Positions 37,147-45,865 of a stretch of 64,000 nt of DNA are shown one piece after another. The notes below the pieces were generated by a model. The model had not been told where the DNA came from, searched no databases, and saw only the letters and a list, made by a program, of their open reading frames with translations. The translations under genes and the position numbers were made by a program. The number at the start of each line of letters is the position of its first letter. Position 1 is the stretch's first letter. The DNA comes from Acinetobacter sp. WCHAc010034 (GTDB lineage Bacteria; Pseudomonadota; Gammaproteobacteria; Pseudomonadales; Moraxellaceae): NCBI RefSeq assembly GCF_001696615.3, contig NZ_CP032279.1, positions 3,286,001-3,350,000 on the forward strand, written 5' to 3'.

Positions 37147-37857
37147 ATGACTTCAAACTTTTCACAACTTAGCACAGATGCGCTGTCGCCAGGTCAGCTT
37201 CCTGAGTCAGTTAAAGCATTACTAAAACGTGCATACATAAATCGTTACCCAAAACGCACGACAATCGTAGATGCAGGATCAGAATCCAAATCGCTGTATT
37301 TGATTCTGAAGGGGTCTGTATCCATCATCCTAAGTGAAGATGATGAGCGTGAAATCGTGGTTGCGTATTTAAACGCGGGTGATTTTTTTGGGGAAATGGG
37401 TCTATTCGAAACCAATGCGCAGCGCACGGCGGAAGTCCGCACGCGTGATGTCTGCGAAATTGCCGAAGTGACTTATGAAAACTTCCATGAGCTGAGCAAG
37501 CAGTATCCAGATTTAAGCTATGCTGTTTTTGCCCAGCTGGTGCGCCGCTTGAAAAATACCACGCGCAAAGTCACTGACTTGGCGTTTATAGATGTGTCCG
37601 GCCGCATTGCGCGCTGCCTGATCGACCTGTCTTCTCAGCCGGAAGCGATGATTCTGCCGAATGGCCGCCAGATCCGCATTACCCGCCAGGAAATTGGCCG
37701 CATTGTCGGCTGCTCGCGTGAGATGGTCGGCCGTGTTCTGAAAACGCTGGAAGAGCAGGGCATGATTGAAACAGACGGCAAAGCCATTCTGATTTTTGAT
37801 GCATCTTTAGAAGCCAACAATGAATTTTCATCAGATGATATTGATGATGAAGAATGA
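37147..37857 (+). CDS. crp: cAMP-responsive global regulator CRP/Vfr
   Basis: Homodimeric transcription factor. The cyclic-nucleotide pocket is recognisable in GDFFGEMGLFETNAQRTAEVR (Glu and Arg ligands kept; the usual Ser after Arg is Thr). The long dimerisation helix with RRLKNTTRKVTDLAF and the helix-turn-helix RITRQEIGRIVGCSREMVGRVLKTLEEQG are nearly identical to E. coli CRP. At 236 residues it has an acidic C-terminal tail (EFSSDDIDDEE) that E. coli CRP lacks. No strong ribosome binding site precedes the ATG. A terminator follows. Confidence 0.94.
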   Translation: MTSNFSQLSTDALSPGQLPESVKALLKRAYINRYPKRTTIVDAGSESKSLYLILKGSVSIILSEDDEREIVVAYLNAGDFFGEMGLFETNAQRTAEVRTRDVCEIAEVTYENFHELSKQYPDLSYAVFAQLVRRLKNTTRKVTDLAFIDVSGRIARCLIDLSSQPEAMILPNGRQIRITRQEIGRIVGCSREMVGRVLKTLEEQGMIETDGKAILIFDASLEANNEFSSDDIDDEE

Positions 37858-37874
37858 GTTCTAAGGAACTGAAA

Positions 37875-37898
37875 AAAAGCAAATCTTCGGGTTTGCTT
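37875..37898 (+). terminator. terminator after crp
   Basis: AAGCAAATC, loop TTCG, GGTTTGCTT with one T-G pair and a long T run. Confidence 0.85.
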
Positions 37899-38033
37899 TT
37901 TTTATGCCCAGCTTTCCTGAAAACCGCGGCCAAGCCGGCAAAATAGTGATTTAACTTAGAGGCTGAAATTGGTTAGTCTTAGTGATGAAGCTATTCAGCC
38001 TGATATAAAAATACAGCAAGGATTAAGAGTGTT

Positions 38034-39083
38034 ATGCAGTTTAAACCTTTAGCCAATACCGGCATTTCAGTGCCGGAAATCTGCCTGGGCACCATGACTT
38101 TCGGTGAGCAGAATACGCAGCAGCAGGCCTTTCAGCAGCTGGACTATGCTTTGGAGCGCGGCTTGAATTTCTGGGATACTGCAGAAATGTATCCGGTGCC
38201 GCCTAAGCGGGAAACGCAGGGCGCCACGGAGCGCATCATCGGCAATTGGCTTGCAACGCGCGGCGGGCGCGACAAGCTGTTTTTAGCCTCTAAAATTGCA
38301 GGGCCGGGGCAAGGCGGCAGCCAGATCCGCGGCGGCGCGACCCGCTATACCGCAGCCGAAATTTCCTCCGCGCTGGATGGCAATCTGCAGCGCCTGCAGA
38401 CCGACTATATTGACCTGTACCAGCTGCACTGGCCGCAGCGCCCGGCCAATTTCTTTGGCAAGCTGGGCTACGGCAATACTGAAGCCGGCAGCGCTCAAGA
38501 TATTACTGCGCTGGAAGAAACCCTGACAGCTTTAAGCGCTGAAGTGAAAAAAGGCCGCATCCGCGCGATTGGCCTGTCCAACGAAACGCCGTGGGGCACA
38601 TTGAAATTCCTGCATTTAGCGGAAAAGCTGGGTCTGGAAAAAGTCGTCAGCGTGCAAAACCCCTACAGCCTGCTGAACCGGACTTATGAAATCGGCATGT
38701 CGGAAATTGCAAAATTTGAAGGCGTGGGCCTGCTGGCCTATTCGCCTTTGGCCTTCGGCTATCTTAGCGGGAAATTCCGCAACGGCGCGCGGCCGGCCAA
38801 TGCGCGGGTGACTTTATTCAGCCGTTTCAGCCGCTACAGCAATCCGCAAAGCGAATGGGCCACTGAACAGTATGCGCAGCTGGCGGAACAGCATGGCCTG
38901 ACATTAACCCAGCTGGCATTGGCCTTTATCAAGCAGCAGTTTTTTGTGACCAGCACCATTATTGGCGCGACCAGTTTGGAGCAGCTACAAGAAAATATTG
39001 ATGCGTTTCAGGTTAATCTTTCGGAAGAGATTCTGCAGGGCATTGAAGAAATTCACCGCCGGCAGCCGAATCCGGCGCCATAA
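38034..39083 (+). CDS. aldo/keto reductase, Tas-like
   Basis: NADP(H)-dependent aldo-keto reductase of 349 residues. The catalytic Asp and Tyr are in FWDTAEMYPVPP, the Lys in LASKIAGPG and the His in DLYQLHWPQR. The insertion GPGQGGSQIRGGATRYTAAEI and KRETQGATERIIGNWLA are hallmarks of the Tas subgroup. The natural substrate is not known. AAGGATTAAGAG lies upstream of the ATG. A strong terminator follows. Confidence 0.87.
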   Translation: MQFKPLANTGISVPEICLGTMTFGEQNTQQQAFQQLDYALERGLNFWDTAEMYPVPPKRETQGATERIIGNWLATRGGRDKLFLASKIAGPGQGGSQIRGGATRYTAAEISSALDGNLQRLQTDYIDLYQLHWPQRPANFFGKLGYGNTEAGSAQDITALEETLTALSAEVKKGRIRAIGLSNETPWGTLKFLHLAEKLGLEKVVSVQNPYSLLNRTYEIGMSEIAKFEGVGLLAYSPLAFGYLSGKFRNGARPANARVTLFSRFSRYSNPQSEWATEQYAQLAEQHGLTLTQLALAFIKQQFFVTSTIIGATSLEQLQENIDAFQVNLSEEILQGIEEIHRRQPNPAP

Positions 39084-39096
39084 AGCGCTGTCAATA

Positions 39097-39127
39097 AAAA
39101 ATACCCTTAATTTTTAAGGGTATTTTT
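39097..39127 (+). terminator. terminator after the Tas-like gene
   Basis: AAAATACCCTTAA, loop TTT, TTAAGGGTATTTT with T run; long stem. Confidence 0.88.
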
Positions 39128-39307
39128 TTCGGCTTTGCCAAAAAATTGGGCAGAATGCCGCGGAATCTGGCTGCAACTGAATCTTTCTGCAAAATTAATC
39201 GGATTTTTAGAACAAAAGACTTGAAATTATTTTTCAGCAGACCAATATTAGTACTGATATCTAGAAAGTCTAATTTGCTAAGTTTTTGAAAAATATATAA
39301 AAATTTA

Positions 39308-39335
39308 GTTGAAAAATCGTTGAGTGTTCCCATAT
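39308..39335 (+). promoter_or_regulatory. sigma-32 type heat-shock promoter of clpB
   Basis: GTTGAAA (39308-39314), a 14-bp spacer, then CCCATAT (39329-39335), close to the RpoH consensus CTTGAAA-N(11-16)-CCCCATNT. It lies about 40 bp before the clpB ATG, the expected distance. Confidence 0.78.
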
Positions 39336-39374
39336 ATCCATCAAGTACAAAATTTGTTGTGAGGAATAACAAGA

Positions 39375-41954
39375 ATGCGTTTTGAAAAATTCACCAACCG
39401 CCTGCAGCAAGCCCTATCTGATGCGCAATCATTGGCCATGGGCAAAGACCATGCTGCAATTGAAGGCATTCATATCCTGTCGGCTTTGCTAGAAGAGGCT
39501 TCTAATTTAAGCCTGCTGCAGCAGTCGGGCACCAGCCTGCCGGAGCTGAAAACAAAGCTGCAGCAGGCGCTGAGTGACGCGCCAACCTTAGCCAATCCAA
39601 CGGGCGACATCAACCTCAGTCCGGATGCGGTCAAAGCGCTGAATCTGGCCGACAGCTTTGCCCAGAAAGCCGGCGATGAGTTTCTGTCTACCGACTGGGT
39701 CATGCTGGGGCTGGCTGAAACCGGCGCGACCAAAACGCTATTGAACAGCGCGGGCCTGAAAACCGACAGCTTGCGCAATGTAATTACTAAAATCCGAGGT
39801 GATGAAAAAGTCATGAGCAATAATCATGAAGATCAGCGCGACTCACTGAATAAATATACGATTGACCTGACCGAACGCGCGCTGGCCGGCAAGCTTGACC
39901 CGGTGATTGGCCGTGATGATGAAATCCGCCGCACGGTGCAGGTGCTGTCGCGCCGCACCAAAAACAACCCGGTGCTGATTGGAGAGCCGGGGGTCGGTAA
40001 AACCGCGATTGTAGAAGGCTTGGCGCAGCGCATTGTCAACGGCGAAGTGCCGGAAAGCCTGAAAGACAAGCGGGTATTATCCCTGGATCTGGGTTCGCTG
40101 CTGGCGGGCGCAAAATACCGCGGCGAATTTGAAGAGCGCCTGAAAGCGGTGCTGAAAGATCTGGCCAAGCAGGAAGGCGCAGTCATCCTGTTTATTGATG
40201 AGCTGCATACCTTGGTGGGCGCAGGCAAGGGCGAGGGCGCAATGGACGCCGGCAACATGCTGAAGCCTGCTTTAGCGCGCGGCGAGCTGCGCTGCGTGGG
40301 TGCAACCACTTTGGATGAATACCGCCAGTTTATTGAAAAAGACGCCGCGCTGGAGCGCCGTTTCCAGAAAGTGCTGGTGGATGAACCGAGTGTGGAAGAC
40401 ACCGTTGCCATTCTGCGCGGCCTGAAAGACCGCTATGCAACGCATCATGGCGTGCAGATTCTGGATTCGGCCATTATCGCCGCCGCCAAAATGTCGCACC
40501 GCTACATCACCGACCGCCAGCTGCCGGACAAAGCCATTGACCTGATTGATGAAGCGGCTTCGCGCATTAAGATGGAGCTGGACTCCAAGCCGGAAGCTTT
40601 AGATAAGCTGGAGCGCCGCCTGATTCAGCTGAAAATGCAGCTGGAAGTGGTGAAAAAAGATGATGATGCAGGCAGCAAAGCCGAAGTGGCGAACCTTGAG
40701 CGCCAAATTGCAGAAATCCAAACCGAATACAATGATTTGGAAGAAGTATGGCGCGCCGACAAAGCGCTGGTTGAAGGCAACAAAGACATTCAGGTGAAGC
40801 TGGATCAGGCGCGCATTGCTCTGGAAAAAGCCCAGCGTGAAGGCGATTTGGGCGAAGCCGGACGCCTGCAGTACGGCGTGATTCCAGACCTGCAGAAACA
40901 GCTGGAGCGCATAGAAGCTGCGGAAGAGAATGAATCGCCGAAACTGCTGCGCAACAAAGTCACAGACAATGAAATTGCCGAAGTAGTGAGCGCGGCCACC
41001 GGCATTCCTGTAGCGAAAATGATGCAGGGCGAGCGTGAAAAGCTGCTGAATATGGAAGACTACCTGCATAACCGCGTGGTTGGCCAGGACGAAGCTGTGG
41101 TGGCGGTTTCCAATGCTGTGCGCCGTTCACGCGCCGGCCTGTCAGATCCTAACCGCCCAAGCGGATCGTTCCTGTTCCTTGGCCCTACAGGCGTGGGTAA
41201 AACTGAATTGACCAAAGCTTTGGCCAGCTTCCTGTTTGACAGCGATGACGCGATGATCCGCATCGATATGTCCGAATTCATGGAAAAGCATTCCGTGAGC
41301 CGCCTGGTCGGCGCGCCTCCAGGCTATGTCGGCTATGAAGAAGGCGGCGTTTTGACCGAAGCTGTGCGCCGCAAGCCGTATAGCGTGGTGCTGTTTGATG
41401 AGGTTGAAAAAGCCCATCCGGATGTCTTCAACATCCTGCTGCAGGTGCTGGATGATGGGCGCTTGACGGATTCACAAGGCCGCGTGGTGGACTTTAAGAA
41501 TACCGTGATTGTCATGACATCCAACCTGGGTTCCAGCGATGTGCGTGAACTGGGTGAAGGCGCGACGGATGATGAAGTGCGCGCAGTGGTCATGAGCGCG
41601 GTAACGCAGCATTTCCGCCCGGAATTCATCAACCGTATTGATGAGCTGGTGGTCTTCCATTCGCTGCAAAAAGCGCAAATCCGCGGCATTGCCGATATTC
41701 AGCTGGCCCGCCTGCGCGCGCGCTTAAGCGAAAGGGATATGAGCTTAACTGTGGATGACAGCGCCTTTGATCAGCTGATTGAAGCCGGTTTTGACCCTCT
41801 GTATGGCGCCCGCCCATTGAAGCGCGCTATACAGCAGCAGGTTGAAAATACATTGGCGCAAAAAATCCTGTCCGGGGAATTTCAGGCAGGAGACACCATT
41901 GTTGTCCGGGGTGAAAATGGCCATCTCAGCTTTGAAAAATTAAAGCTAAGCTGA
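39375..41954 (+). CDS. clpB: ATP-dependent disaggregase ClpB
   Basis: Hexameric Hsp100 chaperone that, with DnaK, pulls proteins out of aggregates. In order: an N-terminal Clp repeat domain (1-145), NBD1 with Walker [10 protein letters not shown] near 205, the coiled-coil middle domain (about 410-525, for example [22 protein letters not shown]), and NBD2 with GPTGVGKTE near 605. The pore segment [10 protein letters not shown] and the C-terminal D2-small domain are complete. An internal GTG/ATG before MSNNHEDQ near residue 146 could give the short ClpB form known in E. coli. GAGGAATAACAAGA precedes the ATG. Confidence 0.97.
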   Translation: MRFEKFTNRLQQALSDAQSLAMGKDHAAIEGIHILSALLEEASNLSLLQQSGTSLPELKTKLQQALSDAPTLANPTGDINLSPDAVKALNLADSFAQKAGDEFLSTDWVMLGLAETGATKTLLNSAGLKTDSLRNVITKIRGDEKVMSNNHEDQRDSLNKYTIDLTERALAGKLDPVIGRDDEIRRTVQVLSRRTKNNPVLIGEPGVGKTAIVEGLAQRIVNGEVPESLKDKRVLSLDLGSLLAGAKYRGEFEERLKAVLKDLAKQEGAVILFIDELHTLVGAGKGEGAMDAGNMLKPALARGELRCVGATTLDEYRQFIEKDAALERRFQKVLVDEPSVEDTVAILRGLKDRYATHHGVQILDSAIIAAAKMSHRYITDRQLPDKAIDLIDEAASRIKMELDSKPEALDKLERRLIQLKMQLEVVKKDDDAGSKAEVANLERQIAEIQTEYNDLEEVWRADKALVEGNKDIQVKLDQARIALEKAQREGDLGEAGRLQYGVIPDLQKQLERIEAAEENESPKLLRNKVTDNEIAEVVSAATGIPVAKMMQGEREKLLNMEDYLHNRVVGQDEAVVAVSNAVRRSRAGLSDPNRPSGSFLFLGPTGVGKTELTKALASFLFDSDDAMIRIDMSEFMEKHSVSRLVGAPPGYVGYEEGGVLTEAVRRKPYSVVLFDEVEKAHPDVFNILLQVLDDGRLTDSQGRVVDFKNTVIVMTSNLGSSDVRELGEGATDDEVRAVVMSAVTQHFRPEFINRIDELVVFHSLQKAQIRGIADIQLARLRARLSERDMSLTVDDSAFDQLIEAGFDPLYGARPLKRAIQQQVENTLAQKILSGEFQAGDTIVVRGENGHLSFEKLKLS

Positions 41955-41985
41955 TGCGCTGAATCAGCTTGCTGTTGAAAACACC

Positions 41986-42017
41986 ATAAGGAACCCGGCT
42001 TCGGCCGGGTTCCTTAT
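41986..42017 (+). terminator. terminator after clpB
   Basis: A 14-bp perfect stem (ATAAGGAACCCGGC / GCCGGGTTCCTTAT) closed by TTCG, followed by T residues. Confidence 0.92.
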
Positions 42018-42485
42018 TTTGCACTTGTCGAATTTCCTCATTTAAATGCGCAAAGCGGATTGCATTTGTTCAAATGATGGAACTAATATGATGAATGCGC
42101 TGCTGCACAAAAACAGGCCTTCTGCGCATGCAGTTAAAACAAGAAAAATAGCGCTCTGGGTGATGAAGGGGCAGCAGGGAATAAACACGATGATGGGGTC
42201 TAAGCGATTGCGGCGCCTGAATAATGGGCCATACGGTGAAGATCGGCGTGCAGCAGGCATTGCGGTGCATGCGGCCATGCTTATTTGCGGCATGGCTCAA
42301 AAATGCCGCGCCAATGCCGGATTTCGGGGTTCTGCAGGCGGTTTTTTGCTGGCGGACTGCTATCGCTGCCATGCGTGGCGCTTTTTGATTAAACATGACT
42401 GTCGGGGAAAAGATGACTGCCTGGCTCAGCCAAAGAACGCATCTTTGCATATCGCGCCTGACCCTACTTTAAAGGTGGCTTGAAT
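42018..42485. other. gap between the clpB terminator and the GH3-like gene
   Basis: About 470 bp. It contains an open frame of 145 codons (42046-42483), but its product has implausible composition (scattered Cys/Met/Arg runs, no fold-like pattern) and there is no ribosome binding site, so I do not annotate it. The promoter of the next gene should lie here. Confidence 0.4.
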
Positions 42486-44030
42486 ATGGGACTGTTGCTG
42501 GCTGCATCACACCGGTTTCTCGCGCTGGCTTGCCGGAAAGCGTTTCATCGCTTCCAGCATCAGGCCGGCCAGTTAGAGCGGGTTCAGCGCGCCAAGCTGA
42601 GCCAATTGTTAAAGCAGCATAGCGGGCAAAGCATCAGCTATGAACGCTTTGCGGAAAAATATCCCCTAACTAGCTATGCCGACTGGCAGGCCAAAATTGA
42701 GCAGTCGCGCCAATGCGGCAAAAACTTTCTGAGCGCGGGGAAAATTGTCCGCTTTAAGCCTACCAGCGGCTCCGGTGAAGCGCTGAAATTTATTCCGTAT
42801 ACGGAAATATTCCTCAGTGAGCTGGATCAGGCGGCCGGCTTATGGCTGGCCAGCCTGTATCAGCGCCATCCGCAGCTGAAAAATTCAACGCATTACTGGC
42901 CGGTGTCCTGGCTGCCGGAAAGCCAAAGACAGTTGCTTGAAAGCAGCAATCTGAACAATGACAGCGCATTGCTGAATGCCTCCAGGCATATCCTGAACAG
43001 TATTACGCAATCCGTGCCTGCGGAAATCGCTATGGCGCAGTCTGCCGATGACGCCATGTTTGCGACAGCCGTCTACCTTGCAGCGGACAAGCGCTTAGGC
43101 ATGATTTCGGTCAGGAGCCCGACTTCCGCTCTGCAGCTGCTGGAGATGATTGAACGGCATCAGCCTGAAATCACCGCGGTGCTGACCACCGGTAAATGGC
43201 CGCGTCCAAGCCTGGCTTTTCTGCCTGCGCCAAAATCCTGCGAGCAGAGCTATAAGTTGAAGCATTTGAACCTTAAAGATCCGCAGTCATGGAAAAAGCT
43301 TTGGCCAAGGTTAAGCTTAATTTCCAGCTGGGATACCGCCAGCGCCGAGCAATGGGCAGTCCAGCTGCAGGCGCGTATTGCAGGCGTGGCTTTTGAAGGG
43401 AAAGGGTTGTGGGCGACCGAAGCTGTGGTTACGGTACCGTTTGAAGGCCAGTATCCTTTAAGCTATCAATCGCATTTCTATGAATTTCTGCTGCAGGATT
43501 CGCAGCAGCTGGTGCCAAGCTGGAAGCTGAAGCAGGGCGACATTGTCAGTCCGGTCATTACATCAGGGGCAGGCTTAATCCGTTATTTGATTGAAGATGA
43601 ACTGGAAGTGACCGGTTTCTATCAGCAGGTGCCGTGCTTTAAATTTCTGGGCCGCAAAATGACGGTTGATCTAGCCGGAGAAAAACTGGATCAGAGCATG
43701 GCGGCGCAGGTGCTGGCCTGCTTTAAGCGGGAAGACTACGCGCCTGTCAGCCTGCTGGGCATAGAGCAGTGTAGCCTGAAAAAGCCGCACTATATTCTGC
43801 TGAGTGAGGGCAATGGCCTGCATCAGCCCAGCGTTGAAGAGCTGGACCGGCAATTGAAGCAAAGCTTTGGCTATGAACTGGCGCGTGACTTGGGTCAATT
43901 GGACGCGCCGGAAATTAAGCATGTAGATGACGCATGGCATTATTATAAGTCGCTGGCGCTGCACAACGGCATGCTGGAAGGCAGCATCAGGCCGGAACCG
44001 CTGAAAAAAATGAGAACAAAAATATACTGA
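42486..44030 (+). CDS. GH3-family acyl-acid-amido-synthetase-like protein
   Basis: 514-residue member of the GH3 family within the ANL adenylating superfamily; plant GH3 enzymes adenylate auxin or jasmonate and join it to amino acids. Evidence: YPLTSYADWQAKIEQ near residue 60, the nucleotide-binding-like FKPTSGSGEALKFIPYTEIFLSEL near 96-120, and GLWATEAVVTVPFEGQYPL with FYEFL (GH3 motif region) near 310-340. Also present are the GDIVSPVITSGAGLIRYLIEDELEVTG block and a C-terminal subdomain. The bacterial substrate is unknown. The ATG at 42486 has AAAGG about ten bases upstream. No partner gene is adjacent. Confidence 0.8.
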   Translation: MGLLLAASHRFLALACRKAFHRFQHQAGQLERVQRAKLSQLLKQHSGQSISYERFAEKYPLTSYADWQAKIEQSRQCGKNFLSAGKIVRFKPTSGSGEALKFIPYTEIFLSELDQAAGLWLASLYQRHPQLKNSTHYWPVSWLPESQRQLLESSNLNNDSALLNASRHILNSITQSVPAEIAMAQSADDAMFATAVYLAADKRLGMISVRSPTSALQLLEMIERHQPEITAVLTTGKWPRPSLAFLPAPKSCEQSYKLKHLNLKDPQSWKKLWPRLSLISSWDTASAEQWAVQLQARIAGVAFEGKGLWATEAVVTVPFEGQYPLSYQSHFYEFLLQDSQQLVPSWKLKQGDIVSPVITSGAGLIRYLIEDELEVTGFYQQVPCFKFLGRKMTVDLAGEKLDQSMAAQVLACFKREDYAPVSLLGIEQCSLKKPHYILLSEGNGLHQPSVEELDRQLKQSFGYELARDLGQLDAPEIKHVDDAWHYYKSLALHNGMLEGSIRPEPLKKMRTKIY

Positions 44031-44264
44031 TAAGCCTAAGCCAGCGCGCAAAGGAATGCGCATTGCTCAGGCATGCCCTGCGGAAATCATAATGGAATCA
44101 GGGCCTCTTTAAGCTTAAGCCGGCCAGCGCGGCGCATTATGCAGAGCCGGTTTAAACTGGCGAAGCCATTTAAAAATATTTCTGTTCCCTGATAGCATTA
44201 TGTGTTTTTTTGTAATTGTTATTTGATTATACTGCTATGAAAACAATCAAAAAAAGAGCAAATA

Positions 44265-45557
44265 ATGTCGAAAATTATTTGGGCCGCGGGAAGCATTATG
44301 GCTGCAGCTGCCACAGCAGCCGGTGCAAACTGGTATGCAGATCAAAAGCTGGCTGCCTATTATGCGCAGGAGCAGCACTCCGTCGCGGATGATGAAGTGA
44401 AAATCCAGTACAGCAATTTTAAAATGGGCGCTTTGCAGGGGACGGCAGACTGGGTGATGACTTTAGCCTTAGATCCCTGCAAGGCCAATGATCTGCTGGT
44501 GTTGCAGGGGCAGGATAAAATCCGCAAAAGTTGGAACGGCTATCAGATTGATTCCAGCTATGTCTTCAAGTCCGGCAATGCCGCCGCCAAAGCGCTGTTG
44601 CGCGGCGAGCAGCAGGCGCATACCAAAATCAACTGGCTGGGCAGAGCCTTAACGACGGTAAACATTCCAAGAGTCGATACGCAGGCGGAAGGCGTAAAAG
44701 TCAGGCTTGATCCGAGCGTCATCAGCATTCATGCGGCCGCGCCAATCAGCGGCGCGCCTAAAGTGACAAAATTAGAAATGGAAATTCCGGCATTTACGGT
44801 TTTAAAAGGCCCGAGCCAAATGCTGATGCAGAATGTCCAGTTTGAAACCACGCAAGGGCTGAATGACGCCGTGCTCGATTCAGGCCATACGCGCTTTTCA
44901 GTCGCTTCCGTGCAGCGCCTGGATACAGACTTATCCGGCGGGATCAAGAACATGGAGATGATTTGGAATACAGAGGTCGGTGAGAAGACTGTCGGATTTG
45001 ACGGCAGCTTTAAGATTGGCGAACTGAATGTGCCGAATTCGCCGGTGACCAAAGACATTGTCATGAATCTGGAAATTCAGAACCTTAGCCTGCAGCGCAT
45101 GCAGGAATTGTCGACGGTGATGCGCAAGGCGCAAAAAAGCTGCGAAAGCGCTGAATTACTGCGTCAGGATGCATCGGATGCTTTCCTTAAAATCGTCAAT
45201 GAAGGCTTTGATTTTGCCTCTGAAGGCAATCAGATCAGTGTCGGCAGCGGGGTAGGCAAAGCGAATCTGACCGGAAAAATGATGCCGGGGCATCACGGCT
45301 CAGTGCAGTCCTTTGTGAAAATGATGCCAAGCCTGCTGTCATTTAGGGCGGATCTGGAATTTGATAAAAACCTGCTGAAAAGCATCAGCAGCGGCTATTC
45401 GCAGGCGACTTCCGCGCCGCTGATGACGGATCAGGACATTGAAACCATGTTCAGCTCTCTGGAGTCTTCAGGGCAGGCCAAGCGCTCTGGCGACAGCTTG
45501 AAAATGCTGATGGATTATCAATTCGGGCAGAAAATGTTTTTGAACCCGGATAAATAA
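44265..45557 (+). CDS. DUF945 (YdgA-like) family protein
   Basis: 430 residues. An N-terminal hydrophobic segment (IIWAAGSIMAAAATAAGANWYADQ) serves as anchor or signal and is followed by a large beta-rich periplasmic part. The opening (anchor, WYADQKLAAYY, then YSNFKMGALQGTADW) follows the YdgA/DUF945 layout. Function unknown; relatives are inner-membrane-anchored periplasmic proteins. GAGC precedes the ATG. Its terminator is split by the second palindromic element. Confidence 0.72.
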   Translation: MSKIIWAAGSIMAAAATAAGANWYADQKLAAYYAQEQHSVADDEVKIQYSNFKMGALQGTADWVMTLALDPCKANDLLVLQGQDKIRKSWNGYQIDSSYVFKSGNAAAKALLRGEQQAHTKINWLGRALTTVNIPRVDTQAEGVKVRLDPSVISIHAAAPISGAPKVTKLEMEIPAFTVLKGPSQMLMQNVQFETTQGLNDAVLDSGHTRFSVASVQRLDTDLSGGIKNMEMIWNTEVGEKTVGFDGSFKIGELNVPNSPVTKDIVMNLEIQNLSLQRMQELSTVMRKAQKSCESAELLRQDASDAFLKIVNEGFDFASEGNQISVGSGVGKANLTGKMMPGHHGSVQSFVKMMPSLLSFRADLEFDKNLLKSISSGYSQATSAPLMTDQDIETMFSSLESSGQAKRSGDSLKMLMDYQFGQKMFLNPDK

Positions 45558-45592
45558 AGCCTTCTGCCGGCAGCCATGCTGGGAAATGCAAA

Positions 45593-45808
45593 AAACCGCT
45601 CAGATAGAGTAATACCAATCAGTTAAGCGTAATTTTTATTACGTATTGATAAATCTCCCCTAACCCCTCTTTGAAAAAGAGGGGGAACACTTTTGAATTC
45701 AATACGGTATTGAATCTAAGGTGCTCCCTCCTTTGGAAAAGGAGGGCTGGGGGAGGATTAAAAATGTTTAACTGACTTGCATTAGCTCAAATCTGAGCGG
45801 TTTTTTCT
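45593..45808. terminator. bidirectional terminator split by a palindromic element
   Basis: AAAAAACCGCTCAGAT (45593-45606 region) and ATCTGAGCGGTTTTTT (45791-45806) are perfect 16-bp complements with A/T runs outward. They lie between the convergent DUF945 gene and rlmKL. Everything between the arms is the element at 45609-45785 plus a few bases. Confidence 0.75.
45609..45785 (-). mobile_element. MITE-like palindromic element, copy 2 (177 bp)
   Basis: Read on the minus strand it aligns along its whole length with 7092-7269: TAATGCAAGTCAGTTAA terminus, AATCCTCCCCC, CCCTCC/GGAGGG hairpin, central ATTCAATACCGTATTGAAT, CCCCTC-TTTTTCAAA-GAGGGG hairpin, GGTTAGGGGAGATTTATCAAT, and the TTACGCTTAACTGAT terminus. 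No clean target duplication remains. It is inserted in the loop of a terminator. Confidence 0.82.
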
Positions 45809-45865
45809 CCTGATGGATTTGCAGTGCTGAAGCGCAATCAGCGCGCCTCAGCATTTTTTCAGAGC

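Noticed and set aside
42046..42483. 145-codon open frame before the GH3-like gene
   Set aside because: No ribosome binding site, odd composition and no protein-like pattern; it lies wholly in the presumed promoter region.
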